DNA from: Nocardioides sp. L-11A
Lineage (GTDB): Bacteria > Actinomycetota > Actinomycetes > Propionibacteriales > Nocardioidaceae
Assembly: GCA_029961745.1 (NCBI GenBank)
Contig: CP124680.1
Span: 806,001 to 870,000, forward strand
Reading direction: 5' to 3'
Length of the DNA: 64,000 nt
The position numbers were made by a program, and so were the translations under genes. Under the pieces are notes generated by a model that had not been told where the DNA came from, ran no database searches, and saw only the letters and a program-made list of their open reading frames with translations. How positions within the stretch are numbered: the first letter of the stretch is position 1; the number at the start of each line of letters is the position of its first letter. Below are positions 9,476 to 20,782 of the stretch, piece by piece.

Positions 9476-10699
9476 ATGAGTGACGACGGGATCCGGTCCG
9501 ACTGGGCGACCAAGGACTTCTACAAGGAGCTCGGGGTCGCGAAGTCGGCGACGCAGGACGAGATCAAGAAGGCCTACCGCAAGCTCGCGCGCGCCAACCA
9601 CCCCGACTCGCACCCCGGCGACTCCGCCAAGCACGACAAGTTCAAGGCGGTGGCCGAGGCGTACGACGTCATCGGCGACGCGGAGAAGCGCAAGAAGTAC
9701 GACCAGGCCCGCGAGATGTTCGGCCGCGGCGGCTTCCCCGCCGGAGCCGGCTTCGGCGGTGCCGGCGGCTTCGGCGGCGGCGTCAACGTCGAGGACCTGC
9801 TCCGCGACCGCGCGGGTGGTGGTGGCGGCGGCTTCGGCGACCTCTTCGGGGACCTCTTCGGCGGGGGCCGGGGTCGGGCGCGCGCTCCGCGCGCCACCCG
9901 CGGTGCCGACCTCGAGACGACCGCGACCATCGGCTTCACCGAGGCGCTCGACGGCGCCACGGTGTCGCTGCGGGTCAGCTCGGACGGCGCCTGCGCGACC
10001 TGTCACGGCACCGGCGGCCGGCCGGGCACCCAGCCGCACGTGTGCCCGACCTGCGACGGCAGCGGGTTCGTCACCGCGTCCGTGGGCGGCGCGTTCTCCA
10101 TGAACGAGACCTGCCCGACCTGCGGTGGTCGCCAGCTCGTCTACGACGACCCGTGCCCGACCTGCCACGGCTCCGGCCTGGGCCGCAACACCCGCACCAT
10201 CCAGGCGAAGATCCCCGCCGGGGTGAAGGACGGGCAGCGGATCCGGCTGCGGGGCAAGGGCGTGCCGGGGGAGAACGGCGGCCCGGCCGGCGATCTCTAC
10301 GTCACGGTGAAGGTCACCGGCCACCGCGTCTTCGGCCGCAAGGGCGAGCATCTCACCGTCGACGTACCGGTGTCGTTCGCCGAGCTCGCCCTCGGTGCCG
10401 AGATCAGGATCCCTACGCTCGGCGGCGCCCCGGTGACCCTCAAGGTCCCCGCCGGCACACCGAACGGCCGTACCTTCCGGGTGCGGGGCAAGGGGGCGGC
10501 CAAGGCCGACGGCACGCGGGGCGACCTGCTGGCCACGGTCGAGGTGCAGGTGCCGAGCAGCCTCGGGGCCGAGGCCAAGGAGGCCCTGGAGGCCTACGCC
10601 GCCGCGACCGCCGACACCCGGCTGCGCTCGGGACTGTTCGCCGACGGTGCTGACGGGGCCGGCGGGGAGCGCAGCGACCGACGTCAGGACGTGAGCTGA
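9476..10699 (+). CDS. dnaJ: Chaperone DnaJ
   Basis: 407 residues, DnaJ1 type. J domain at residues about 9-75 with the HPD motif (ARANHPDSHPGD), then a Gly/Phe-rich stretch and a zinc domain with CATCHGTG, CPTCDGSG, CPTCGGRQ and CPTCHGSG; the third repeat lacks the final Gly. C-terminal substrate-binding domains follow. It stimulates DnaK ATPase. ATG behind AGGAGGG; separated from grpE by an unusual repeat-filled gap; stop overlaps the hspR start by one base. Confidence 0.98.
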   Translation: MSDDGIRSDWATKDFYKELGVAKSATQDEIKKAYRKLARANHPDSHPGDSAKHDKFKAVAEAYDVIGDAEKRKKYDQAREMFGRGGFPAGAGFGGAGGFGGGVNVEDLLRDRAGGGGGGFGDLFGDLFGGGRGRARAPRATRGADLETTATIGFTEALDGATVSLRVSSDGACATCHGTGGRPGTQPHVCPTCDGSGFVTASVGGAFSMNETCPTCGGRQLVYDDPCPTCHGSGLGRNTRTIQAKIPAGVKDGQRIRLRGKGVPGENGGPAGDLYVTVKVTGHRVFGRKGEHLTVDVPVSFAELALGAEIRIPTLGGAPVTLKVPAGTPNGRTFRVRGKGAAKADGTRGDLLATVEVQVPSSLGAEAKEALEAYAAATADTRLRSGLFADGADGAGGERSDRRQDVS

Positions 10700-11148
10700 T
10701 GGTGGGCCGCGACGTGCCCGGACGGCCGGGCTCCCTCGGCCCTCCGGGCGAGGACGACGCGGTCTATGTCATCAGCGTCGCGGCGCAGCTCAGCGGCCTG
10801 CACCCGCAGACCCTGCGGACCTACGAGCGGGTCGGGCTGATCACGCCCGGCCGCACGGGCGGTGGCGGTCGCCGCTACTCCTACCGCGACATCGAGCGAC
10901 TGCGCGAGATCGCGCAGCTCACCGCGTCCGGCATCGGTATCGAGGGTGTCAAGCGGATCCTCGACCTGGAGAACGCCGTCACCGCGCTGCGGGCGCGCAA
11001 CGCCGAGCTGGTCGCCGAGCTGGAAGCCGCCCACGAGGCGCTCCGGCAGGCGGCCGCCGCCCGCCCCGCGATGCCGCGGTCGAACCTTCCCGCGCTGCCG
11101 GGCGCCGCCGTCGGCCAGTCCGTCGTGGTCTGGCGCCGAAACCCCTGA
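10699..11148 (+). CDS. hspR: Heat-shock repressor HspR (MerR family)
   Basis: 149-residue MerR-type DNA-binding protein. The winged helix at residues about 20-85 shows YVISVAAQLSGLHPQTLRTY and RRYSYRDIERLREIAQL, followed by a short coiled segment. HspR represses dnaK and clpB by binding HAIR sites with DnaK. Start ATG overlaps the dnaJ stop (TGATG). Two HAIR sites in this window (6826-6846 and 15539-15559) are its likely targets. Confidence 0.96.
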   Translation: MVGRDVPGRPGSLGPPGEDDAVYVISVAAQLSGLHPQTLRTYERVGLITPGRTGGGGRRYSYRDIERLREIAQLTASGIGIEGVKRILDLENAVTALRARNAELVAELEAAHEALRQAAAARPAMPRSNLPALPGAAVGQSVVVWRRNP

Positions 11149-11293
11149 CCCGGGCATGCCCGTCGCCGGGCGCGCCGGTTGCTGTGACACCGTGACCTGA
11201 GATCTCTAGGGCGGTTGTCCCCACAGGCGTTAACCTCCACCCGTCGGGACCGTCCGTGGGCATGGGGCGCGGCGGGACTCCACGGGACGAGAG

Positions 11294-12631
11294 GTGCGTG
11301 TGGACGCAGTGCTGGACTGGCTCCGGGATTGGGCCGACCACGTCGACTGGTTCGCGTTCGTCTCGATCCCGTTCTTCACCGGGATCATCGGTTGGCTGAT
11401 CAACTGGTCCGGGCTGTGGATGCTCTTCAAGCCGATCAACTTCTACGGCGTCCGGGTCCCCGGTCTGCGGGAGGTGGCCGGCATCCTGCCGCGCAAGGTG
11501 CAGGAGATCCCGGGCTGGATGGAGGGCGGCCTCGGCTGGCAGGGCATCGTGCCCGCCCGGGCCGCGAAGATGGGCAGCATCGCGGTCGACAAGGTGATCG
11601 CCAAGCTCGGTACGCCGGCCGAGTTCTACGCCCAGCTCGAGCCCGACCAGATCGCCGAGCACATCGTCAACGTCTTCCGCCCGGACCTCCCGGCGCTGGT
11701 CGACGAGGTGATGATGCGCGAGCACCCCCGGCTGTGGCGCGACCTGCCCCGTCCCGTGCGCCAGGCGGTCATCGACCGGGTCCAGGCACAGCTGCCGGGT
11801 GTCGTCAAGACGATCACCGACGAGATCGGCGTCCACATCAACCAGCTGCTCGACCCGAAGATCATGGTCATCGACCACTTCCGCAAGAACCCCGAGCTGG
11901 TCGTCCGGGTCTTCAAGGACGTCGGGCAGCGCGAGCTCAACCTGATGGTCGCCTTCGGCTTCATCTTCGGCTTCCTGCTGGGCATCCCGGTGGCGATCGT
12001 CGACCAGACCTGGCACATCTGGTGGCTGCTGCCCCTGCTCGGCATCGTCGTCGGCTGGACCACCAACCTGCTCGGCATGTGGCTGATCTTCGACCCGCCG
12101 GAGGCGAAGCGGATCCTCGGCATCAAGGTGCAGGGCCTGTTCCTGCGGCGCCAGGACGAGTGCGCCGAGGTCTACGCCCGGATCATCGCCGAGGACGTGA
12201 TCACGCTGGAGCGGATCGGCGACTTCCTCATGGACGGCCCGCGGGGCGACCGCACCCGGCAGATGATCGCGACCGCGATGCGACCGGCGATCGACAAGGC
12301 GGCCGGCCCGCTGCGCGGCGCGGTCAACGTCGCGATGGGCGGACGGCGCTACGACAGCATCAAGGACTCCTTCGCCAAGGAGGCGGTCGGCCGCACCATC
12401 ACCCCGTTCCGCGACCCGGGCTTCAGCAAGCAGCAGTCCGAGAAGATCCGGGTCCTCATCGCGCGCCGCACCAAGGAGCTCCCGCCGAAGGACTTCGTGG
12501 AGATGATGCGCGCGGCGATCAAGGAGGACGAGTGGATGCTCTATGCCCACGGCGCGATCATGGGGGCCGCCGGCGGCTTCCTCCATCTCGGCATCTTCAA
12601 TTGGGGTTGGCTCCCCGGGTTCCCGCCGTGA
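11294..12631 (+). CDS. DUF445 family membrane protein
   Basis: 445 residues. Two hydrophobic hairpins are visible (about residues 23-45, FTGIIGWLINWSGLWMLF, and about 217-260, FGFIFGFLLGIPVAIV and on), separated by a long soluble helical section that includes WQGIVPARAAKMGSIAVDKV, a DUF445 hallmark. Function of the family is unknown; membrane organisation or stress roles have been proposed. GTG start after GGGACGAGAGG. Follows hspR with a 145-base gap that holds no clear signal other than a weak GGGCATGCCC palindrome. Confidence 0.9.
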   Translation: MRVDAVLDWLRDWADHVDWFAFVSIPFFTGIIGWLINWSGLWMLFKPINFYGVRVPGLREVAGILPRKVQEIPGWMEGGLGWQGIVPARAAKMGSIAVDKVIAKLGTPAEFYAQLEPDQIAEHIVNVFRPDLPALVDEVMMREHPRLWRDLPRPVRQAVIDRVQAQLPGVVKTITDEIGVHINQLLDPKIMVIDHFRKNPELVVRVFKDVGQRELNLMVAFGFIFGFLLGIPVAIVDQTWHIWWLLPLLGIVVGWTTNLLGMWLIFDPPEAKRILGIKVQGLFLRRQDECAEVYARIIAEDVITLERIGDFLMDGPRGDRTRQMIATAMRPAIDKAAGPLRGAVNVAMGGRRYDSIKDSFAKEAVGRTITPFRDPGFSKQQSEKIRVLIARRTKELPPKDFVEMMRAAIKEDEWMLYAHGAIMGAAGGFLHLGIFNWGWLPGFPP

Positions 12632-12665
12632 CGGAGCCCTACCCCGGCATGAGCGGAAGGCGGAC

Positions 12666-13580
12666 ATGACCGACGACCTCGACAAGGACGGCCTGCCACG
12701 CCTGCCCGCGCTGACCGGACCCGCCGTGGCGGAGTCGCTGCCGGGACTGGCCCGGGTGGCCGGTTCGGCGGCGCTGCACACCGCCGGCTGGGGCCTGCGC
12801 ACGACGACCCGCAACTGGATGCGCGTCGGCCGGGCGGTGACCAGCCGCGACGAGGCCGCCTCGCTGATCCGCGACGTCGGCTCGTACGTCGGTGCGCTCG
12901 GCGAGGTCGCCAAGCAGGTGTCCGACGGGGTGCCCGTCGCGACCGCCCTGCTGCGTGCCGGCGAGTCGCTCGGCGGCAGTGCCGAGCGGCCCCGCGAGGT
13001 GGTCGCCTCCCCGGTGGTCGACGGCCAGGTGCTCGCCTCGCGCCCCCAGTCGCTGCGCGAGCGCGGCAACGACCTGCTCGAGCGCTCCCGCGACGTGTGG
13101 AGCAAGGACGACCGGCATCCGGCGTTCGACCGGATCCTCGACGAGCTCGCGCCCGATGAGGCGCGGATCCTCGTGATGCTGCTGCGCGACGGCCCCCAAC
13201 CCTCGGTCGACGTCCGCACCGGCGGCCCGATCGGCATGGTCAGCAGCCAGCTGATCGCGCCCGGGCTCAACATGGTCGGCCCTCGGGCCGGGCTGCGCTA
13301 CCTGGAGCAGGTGCCGTCGTACCTCAACAACCTGTTCCGGCTCGGCCTGGTGTGGTTCTCCCGCGAGCCGGTGCGCGACCACCTGGAGTACCAGGTGCTC
13401 GAGGCCCAGCCCGACGTGCTGGCCGCGATGCACTCGGTCAAGTTCGCCAAGGTGGTGCGGCGCAGCGTGCACCTCACGCCCTTCGGTGAGGAGTTCTGCA
13501 AGCTGGCGCTGGTCGACGAGGTGACCGCTGCGAGCGAGGACCTTCCCGAGCACGAGGCGCCCCCGGAGCTCGACGGTTGA
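12666..13580 (+). CDS. Abi-alpha (DUF4393)-like protein
   Basis: 304 residues, predicted soluble. The C-terminal two thirds (from about 145: HPAFDRILDELAPDEARIL, then DVRTGGPIGMVSSQLIAPGL, YLNNLFRLGLVWFS and LTPFGEEFCKLAL) match the winged-helix-like pattern of Abi_alpha/DUF4393 proteins, a family named after abortive infection but of uncertain function. ATG follows the DUF445 gene by 34 bases, so they are probably co-transcribed. A phage-defence role is not shown by anything else nearby. Confidence 0.75.
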   Translation: MTDDLDKDGLPRLPALTGPAVAESLPGLARVAGSAALHTAGWGLRTTTRNWMRVGRAVTSRDEAASLIRDVGSYVGALGEVAKQVSDGVPVATALLRAGESLGGSAERPREVVASPVVDGQVLASRPQSLRERGNDLLERSRDVWSKDDRHPAFDRILDELAPDEARILVMLLRDGPQPSVDVRTGGPIGMVSSQLIAPGLNMVGPRAGLRYLEQVPSYLNNLFRLGLVWFSREPVRDHLEYQVLEAQPDVLAAMHSVKFAKVVRRSVHLTPFGEEFCKLALVDEVTAASEDLPEHEAPPELDG

Positions 13581-13660
13581 GCGGTGCCTGGTGGGTCGAG
13601 CCCGTCGCCCGGTCGACGACTGCGGATGCCCGCTCGACCTGACGGGTCCGAGCCTGTCGC

Positions 13661-15172
13661 TCAGCCGACGATGCGCCCGCCCGCGGCGCGCCACCACGAC
13701 GCCGCCGCCCGTACGGCGGGCGGCAGGTGCGTCGCGACCGCCAGCTCGGCCAGCTCCGGCTGCTGGGCCATGCCGGCCGCGAACAGCGCGGCGTACCCGA
13801 TCTGGTCGTCGCGCCGGGTGAGCTCACGGAGCAGGGCGCCGTCGAGCGGGACGCCGGCGAACCCGCAGATGCTCAGGCCCGCGCCGCGCAGGACCTCGTC
13901 GTCGGACGCCAGCCAGGGCGCCGGATCGGCCGTCTCGAACGGGATCATCAGGTTCGCGAAGGCGAAGGCCGCGCCGTGCCGCGTGATCTCGTCCGGTCCC
14001 TCCAGCGCGGAGCGGCAGATCAGCTCGCGGACGTCGTCGGCGAACGGCGAGGCGACGAGCAGGAAGGACGACGTCGTCACATGGGTCGCCCGGAAGTCGT
14101 AGAGCACCTCGAACAGCAGCCGGGCGAGCATCGCCTCGCCGGGGCCGGTCTCCGCGACCTCGGCGGCCAGGCCCGCGGCGTAGCTGAAGTGGCGGTTGCG
14201 GCGGGTCCGGCTCCAGGTCGCCGCGCGCCGCGGCTCGACCAGCGCGGCGGTGAGCCGGTCGCGGACCGCCGAGCGGAACTCGGGCGGGCAGCAGGCCAGG
14301 GTCGCGCTGAGGATCGGCTGTCGCAGCGGGTCGCCGAGCGCCGCGTCGCATGCGGCGGCGAAGACGGGGACCAGCGGTAGCCAGTCGGCCCGGCGCAGCC
14401 CGCCGACACTGCGCATGTTCTGGATGCCCAGGCAGCCCGCCCGCGCGATCACCCAGGACTCGTGGGTGAGCAGTTCCCCGCACCAGGTGACCAGCTCGGG
14501 GGTCGGGTGCTCGGTGACCGCGCTCAGCAGGTCGGCGGGGCGCTGCATGCCGGGCTGCTCGACCGCCTCCCGCACGATCTGCGCGACCAGGTCGGCGTAC
14601 GGACTGCAGCGCAGCTTGCTCAGCGCCTCGTAGCGCAGCTGGTAGCCGAGGCCGGCCGAGCGGCCCACCTCGTCGACCAGGCGGATGAGGAGCGGACGGA
14701 TCGTGTGGGCGGCCATGCCGAAGGGCGTGCGCAGGTGGTACTCCGCGAAGCGCAGCCAGTCGTGGGCGTCCGCCTCGTCCGACTGGACGGCGTCGACGGC
14801 GGCGGTGAAGCCGTCCAGCGTCGGCTCCGGCGCGTAGGGCTCGGTGTCGGCGGGTGCGTAGGCGAAGGTCCGGCACAGCACGTCGACGGGCGCGCGCAGG
14901 TGGCCGTGGGGGAGCCCGAGGGCCTGCTCGTACGCCGCCACGACCACGCCGCTGCGCCGCCCGGTGGTCTCGACGCGGGACAGTGTCGCGGGCGAGAGAC
15001 GGGAGCCGTTCGCGGTGCGGGCGGCGAACTCGCGCAGCGGCACCCCCGCCACCACCCGGCTGGTGCGCAGCAGCCACCCGATCCGGGCCGCGACGTCGAT
15101 CCTCGCCCCGGCGAGGGGGGTCGGGTCGTCGATCTCGTCGGTGTGCCGAGCCACCCGGCCATCGTGCCGCAC
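13661..15172 (-). CDS. XRE-type regulator with long helical-repeat domain
   Basis: 503 residues. A helix-turn-helix at about 28-90 (RIGWLLRTSRVVAGVPLREF, then GSRLSPATLSRVETTGR) is fused to a roughly 400-residue Ala/Leu-rich helical domain with no catalytic motifs, HEAT/TPR-like in texture. Likely a transcription factor sensing a ligand or partner. GTG 15172 is taken; GTG 15154 is an alternative. It is divergent from clpB across 445 bases carrying the palindromic repeats and the clpB HAIR. Confidence 0.8.
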   Translation of the reverse strand: MRHDGRVARHTDEIDDPTPLAGARIDVAARIGWLLRTSRVVAGVPLREFAARTANGSRLSPATLSRVETTGRRSGVVVAAYEQALGLPHGHLRAPVDVLCRTFAYAPADTEPYAPEPTLDGFTAAVDAVQSDEADAHDWLRFAEYHLRTPFGMAAHTIRPLLIRLVDEVGRSAGLGYQLRYEALSKLRCSPYADLVAQIVREAVEQPGMQRPADLLSAVTEHPTPELVTWCGELLTHESWVIARAGCLGIQNMRSVGGLRRADWLPLVPVFAAACDAALGDPLRQPILSATLACCPPEFRSAVRDRLTAALVEPRRAATWSRTRRNRHFSYAAGLAAEVAETGPGEAMLARLLFEVLYDFRATHVTTSSFLLVASPFADDVRELICRSALEGPDEITRHGAAFAFANLMIPFETADPAPWLASDDEVLRGAGLSICGFAGVPLDGALLRELTRRDDQIGYAALFAAGMAQQPELAELAVATHLPPAVRAAASWWRAAGGRIVG

Positions 15173-15424
15173 CGCGCCGGCCCGCGTGCCGTTTCACGTC
15201 CGGGTGCTACCGAAACAATCGGAAGTGAGGGTCCCGGGTGTGCCAGCGTGGTCCGGCGCAGTCGACCCTGTGGCCAGCGCGATGTGGGGTCGCGTCCCGC
15301 TCGGGGAGCGAGGTGGCCCGGGTCGACTGTGATGACGCGGCCCCGGCCGACGGTGGCGCCCGGGTGATCGGCGTCGGCAACACGGCCCCCCGGGCGGGGA
15401 TGCGCCCCGCGGCACGGGTAGGGG
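15173..15424. other. Intergenic stretch, no gene seen
   Basis: No supported reading frame or RNA gene. A 10-base inverted repeat CAGTCGACCC / GGGTCGACTG flanks the middle part (near 15260 and 15321). The stretch should contain the promoter of the divergent XRE-type gene, but I cannot place it with confidence. Confidence 0.5.
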
Positions 15425-15522
15425 GTGCAGGAATCGCCGGTCGACCGGTTGTTCCTGCACTTGTCGGGCGTTGCAACGGCCGTCAAGTGCAGGAATCGCC
15501 GGTCGACCGGCGATTCTCACAC
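15425..15522. repeat. Composite palindromic repeat, copy 1 (A-B-A)
   Basis: Three overlapping palindromes: module A at 15425-15460 (left half GTGCAGGAATCGCCGGTC, imperfect right half), module B at 15456-15491 (TGCACTTGTCGGGCGTTG with a degenerate partner), and a second A at 15487-15522 whose last bases have diverged. Related copies lie at 18223-18305 and 21389-21453. Confidence 0.85.
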
Positions 15523-15538
15523 CCGAAAACTAGCCCGA

Positions 15539-15559
15539 GTTGAGTGGAACAGACTCAAC
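15539..15559. promoter_or_regulatory. HspR-associated inverted repeat (HAIR) upstream of clpB
   Basis: GTTGAGT-N7-ACTCAAC is a perfect inverted repeat with the HAIR spacing, 58 bases before the clpB start. Together with the dnaK site this places clpB in the HspR regulon, as in Streptomyces and Mycobacterium. Confidence 0.9.
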
Positions 15560-15617
15560 TTTCCTGACGTTGTGATAGTAACTCGATCATCCCGACGACA
15601 CAGGAGAGACTCTGCAC

Positions 15618-18215
<2,598 letters not shown>

Positions 18216-18222
18216 TCGCCTG

Positions 18223-18305
18223 GTGCAGGAATCACCGGTCGACCGGTGATTCCTGCACTTGTCGGGCATTGCAACGCCCGACAAGTGCAGGAACCGCCCG
18301 TCCGG
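18223..18305. repeat. Composite palindromic repeat, copy 2 (A-B-partial A)
   Basis: Module A at 18223-18258 is a perfect 36-base palindrome with left half GTGCAGGAATCACCGGTC; module B at 18254-18289 pairs 17 of 18 positions (left half TGCACTTGTCGGGCATTG); a decayed half of A follows. It begins 8 bases after clpB ends, so it may also terminate clpB transcription. Confidence 0.9.
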
Positions 18306-18340
18306 TGTGACCTGTGGGGCGGTCTGGTGGAATGGGACCC

Positions 18341-19447
18341 ATGAGCGACGAGCAGCCCCGACCGGGACAGGCGACGCTGGCGGGTGCGCTGATCATCGGC
18401 GGCTCGGTGTTCGTCGTCCTCGCCGCCTGGCAGCGGGTCTCCACGCTCCACACCCTGGAGGTGCAGGAGGAGCTCGATCGGATCCTGACCGAGCCGATGA
18501 CCGGCGACCTCGGCATCAGCGTCGACACCTTGGCGACGCTGATCCGCGTCCTGTGCCTGATCGGCGCAGGCGCCGCGACCGCCTCGACGATCCTCGGCAT
18601 CCAGGTGTTCAAGCGCTCGGCGAGCGCGCGGATCGCCCTGACCGCGCTCTCGCCGCTGCTGTTCGTCGGGGGCCTGGCCACGGCCGGCTTCCTCGCGCCG
18701 ATGGTGCTCGCCGGCATCGCGCTGCTCTGGCTGCAGCCCACCCGCGACTGGTACGCCGGCCGCCCGTGGATCCAGCGCTACGAGGAGCGCCGCGCCGCCC
18801 GGCTCGCCGGACTCCGCCCGCCGAGCACGCCCGCGCAGCCCCCGACCGGCCCGACCGGCCCGACCGGCCCGACCGGCCCGACCGGCTCACCCGCCCCACC
18901 GGCGTCCGGGTGGCCCTCGCCGCCGGCCGCCGGCGCCCAGCAGCCACCGGCGGCCCCCGTCCTGACCGGACCGGCGCCGCTGCCGCCGGGCGGGCACCGC
19001 GCCGTCCAGCGGGGCATCCGCCCCCGGGCCCTGGTCGCGGCCTGCTCGCTGACCTGGGTGACCTCGGGCCTGGTGCTCGTCGTCCTGGCGGTGCTCGCGG
19101 CCGTCCTGCCCTCGCAGAGCGAGGACCTGTACGCCGAGATGCAGCGCCAGCAGCCCCAGCTGATCGAGGAGTCCCAGCTCGGCGAGCAGGACCTGGTCGC
19201 CATCCTCTATGTGTTCATCGCCGGGCTGATCGTGTGGACCCTCGCGGCCGGCGCGCTCGCCGGCCTGGCGTTCGCCGGCCAGAACTGGGCCCGGATCGCG
19301 CTCGCCATCTCGGCCGCCGCCGCCACCTTCCTGGCCCTCGCGCTGGCGCTCGGCGCCTGGCCGCTGGTGATGCTGGTCGCGGCTACGGCCGGCACGGTCT
19401 GGCTCCTGGTCCGTCCGGAGGTCGGGCGCTGGTACGCCGGGCGGTGA
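18341..19447 (+). CDS. Four-helix membrane protein with TGP-repeat linker
   Basis: 368 residues, function unknown. Hydrophobic helices at about 15-33, 67-90, 97-125 form a first half; a Pro-rich cytoplasmic or exposed linker (about 155-220) with tandem Thr-Gly-Pro triplets follows; further helices lie in the second half (about 230-250, 285-310, 315-355). Each half ends in a similar W-Y-A-G-R string (DWYAGRPW and RWYAGR at the very C-terminus), hinting at an internal duplication. ATG 18341 (MSDEQPRPGQ) is preferred over upstream in-frame ATGs. Confidence 0.8.
   Translation: MSDEQPRPGQATLAGALIIGGSVFVVLAAWQRVSTLHTLEVQEELDRILTEPMTGDLGISVDTLATLIRVLCLIGAGAATASTILGIQVFKRSASARIALTALSPLLFVGGLATAGFLAPMVLAGIALLWLQPTRDWYAGRPWIQRYEERRAARLAGLRPPSTPAQPPTGPTGPTGPTGPTGSPAPPASGWPSPPAAGAQQPPAAPVLTGPAPLPPGGHRAVQRGIRPRALVAACSLTWVTSGLVLVVLAVLAAVLPSQSEDLYAEMQRQQPQLIEESQLGEQDLVAILYVFIAGLIVWTLAAGALAGLAFAGQNWARIALAISAAAATFLALALALGAWPLVMLVAATAGTVWLLVRPEVGRWYAGR
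18844..18888 (+). repeat. Five 9-bp tandem units coding Thr-Gly-Pro
   Basis: GACCGGCCC repeated in tandem (the last unit ends CTC) inside the membrane protein gene. Reading frame is kept, so copy-number change would lengthen or shorten the linker by three residues per unit. Confidence 0.9.
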
Positions 19448-19494
19448 GTCCGTCCGCCGGCTGAGCCGGGCCCGTGGACGGTCCGGGTCCGTGG

Positions 19495-20670
19495 TCAGCG
19501 CGCCAGGTCGGCAGCGCTGAGCCGGCGTACCGCCTCGGCGATCACCTCGGGCCGCTTGCAGAACGCCCAGCGGACCAGGTGACGCCCGCCACCGGGCCCG
19601 TCCGGGGCGTCGTAGAAGACCTCCGACGGGATCGCCACGACGCCGGCCCGCTCGGGCAGTGCCCGGCAGAAGTCGCCGCCGCTGGCCCAGCCCAGCTCGC
19701 GCACGTCGGTGGTCGCGAAGTAGGTGCCCTCGGGGACGTAGGTCGTCAGGCCGGCCGCACGGAGCCCGGAGACGAGCTGGTCGCGCCGCTCCCGGAGGTC
19801 GTGGGCCAGACCGGTCGGGAACGCGTCGCCGGCGTCGAGGGCCGCGGCCACGGCGGGCTGCAGGGGAGCGCCTGAGGTGAAGGTCAGCCACTGCTTGGCG
19901 GCGGTCATCGCCCCGACGAGGGCCGCGGGCCCGGTCGCCCAGCCGACCTTCCAGCCGGTGACCGACCAGGACTTCCCGGCGCTGGACAGGGTCAGCGTCC
20001 GTTCGGCCATCCCGGGCAGCGTGGAGATCGGCACATGCCGCCGGCCGTCGAAGGTGAGGTGCTCGTAGACCTCGTCGGTCACGACGATCAGGTCGTGCTC
20101 GATCGCCACCCGGGCCACGGCGGCCAGCTCGTCGGCGTCGAGCACCCGCCCGGTGGGGTTGTGCGGGGTGTTGAGCAGGATCAGCTTGGTCCGCGCCGAC
20201 ACCGCGGCCTCGAGCTCGGCCGGGTCGAGGCGGAAGTCCGGCGCGCGCAGCGTCACCGGGCGCCGTACGCCGCCGGCGAACTCGATCATCGCCGGGTAGG
20301 AGTCGTAGTACGGCTCGAGCACCACGACCTCGTCGCCCGGGTCGACGAGTCCGAGCAGGGTGCCGGCGATCGCCTCGGTGCAGCCGGTCGTGACCACGAC
20401 CTCCCGGTCGGGGTCGAGCTCGATGTCGTAGTGCCGCTGCTGGTGCCGGGCGATCGCCTGCCGGAGCGCGGGGACGCCGATGCCGGGGGCGTACTGGTTG
20501 GCCCCGCCGTGCAGTGCGGCGACGGCGGCCTCGATCAGCTCGGGAGGGCCGTCGGTGTCGGGGAAGCCCTGACCGAGGTTGACGGCGCCGGTCCGGGCGG
20601 CGAGGGCGGACATCTCGGCGAAGATGGTCGCGCCCATCCCGGCGACGCGCTGGGCAGCAGGACGGTGCAC
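19495..20670 (-). CDS. dapC: Class I aminotransferase, DapC-like
   Basis: 391-residue fold-type I PLP enzyme. VNLGQGFPDTDGPPELIEAA, NQYAPGIGVPALRQAI, LNTPHNPTG, VVTDEVYEHLTFD, the PLP lysine in SSAGKSWSVTGWKVG and a late HLVRWAFCKR arginine are all visible. The pattern is close to M. tuberculosis DapC (Rv0858c), N-succinyldiaminopimelate aminotransferase of lysine/peptidoglycan synthesis, but kynurenine/glutamine transaminases look alike. GTG start 20670 gives VHRPAAQRVAG. Divergent from pyrE across 112 bases. Confidence 0.85.
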   Translation of the reverse strand: MHRPAAQRVAGMGATIFAEMSALAARTGAVNLGQGFPDTDGPPELIEAAVAALHGGANQYAPGIGVPALRQAIARHQQRHYDIELDPDREVVVTTGCTEAIAGTLLGLVDPGDEVVVLEPYYDSYPAMIEFAGGVRRPVTLRAPDFRLDPAELEAAVSARTKLILLNTPHNPTGRVLDADELAAVARVAIEHDLIVVTDEVYEHLTFDGRRHVPISTLPGMAERTLTLSSAGKSWSVTGWKVGWATGPAALVGAMTAAKQWLTFTSGAPLQPAVAAALDAGDAFPTGLAHDLRERRDQLVSGLRAAGLTTYVPEGTYFATTDVRELGWASGGDFCRALPERAGVVAIPSEVFYDAPDGPGGGRHLVRWAFCKRPEVIAEAVRRLSAADLAR

Positions 20671-20782
20671 GAGACCCGACCCTACTGCCGAGGGGTCTCC
20701 CGGAGGTCGGGCTCCGGGCGCCGTCGGTGACCTGCGTGACCTGATCGGGACGCGGAGCCGGGGAGGCAATAGCCTCAGGACC

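Noticed and set aside
15173-15543. Small open frames in the clpB upstream gap
   Set aside because: They run through the palindromic repeats, lack ribosome sites and show no protein-like features.
18844-18888. CRISPR-like short repeats
   Set aside because: The 9-base units have no spacers and code Thr-Gly-Pro in frame.
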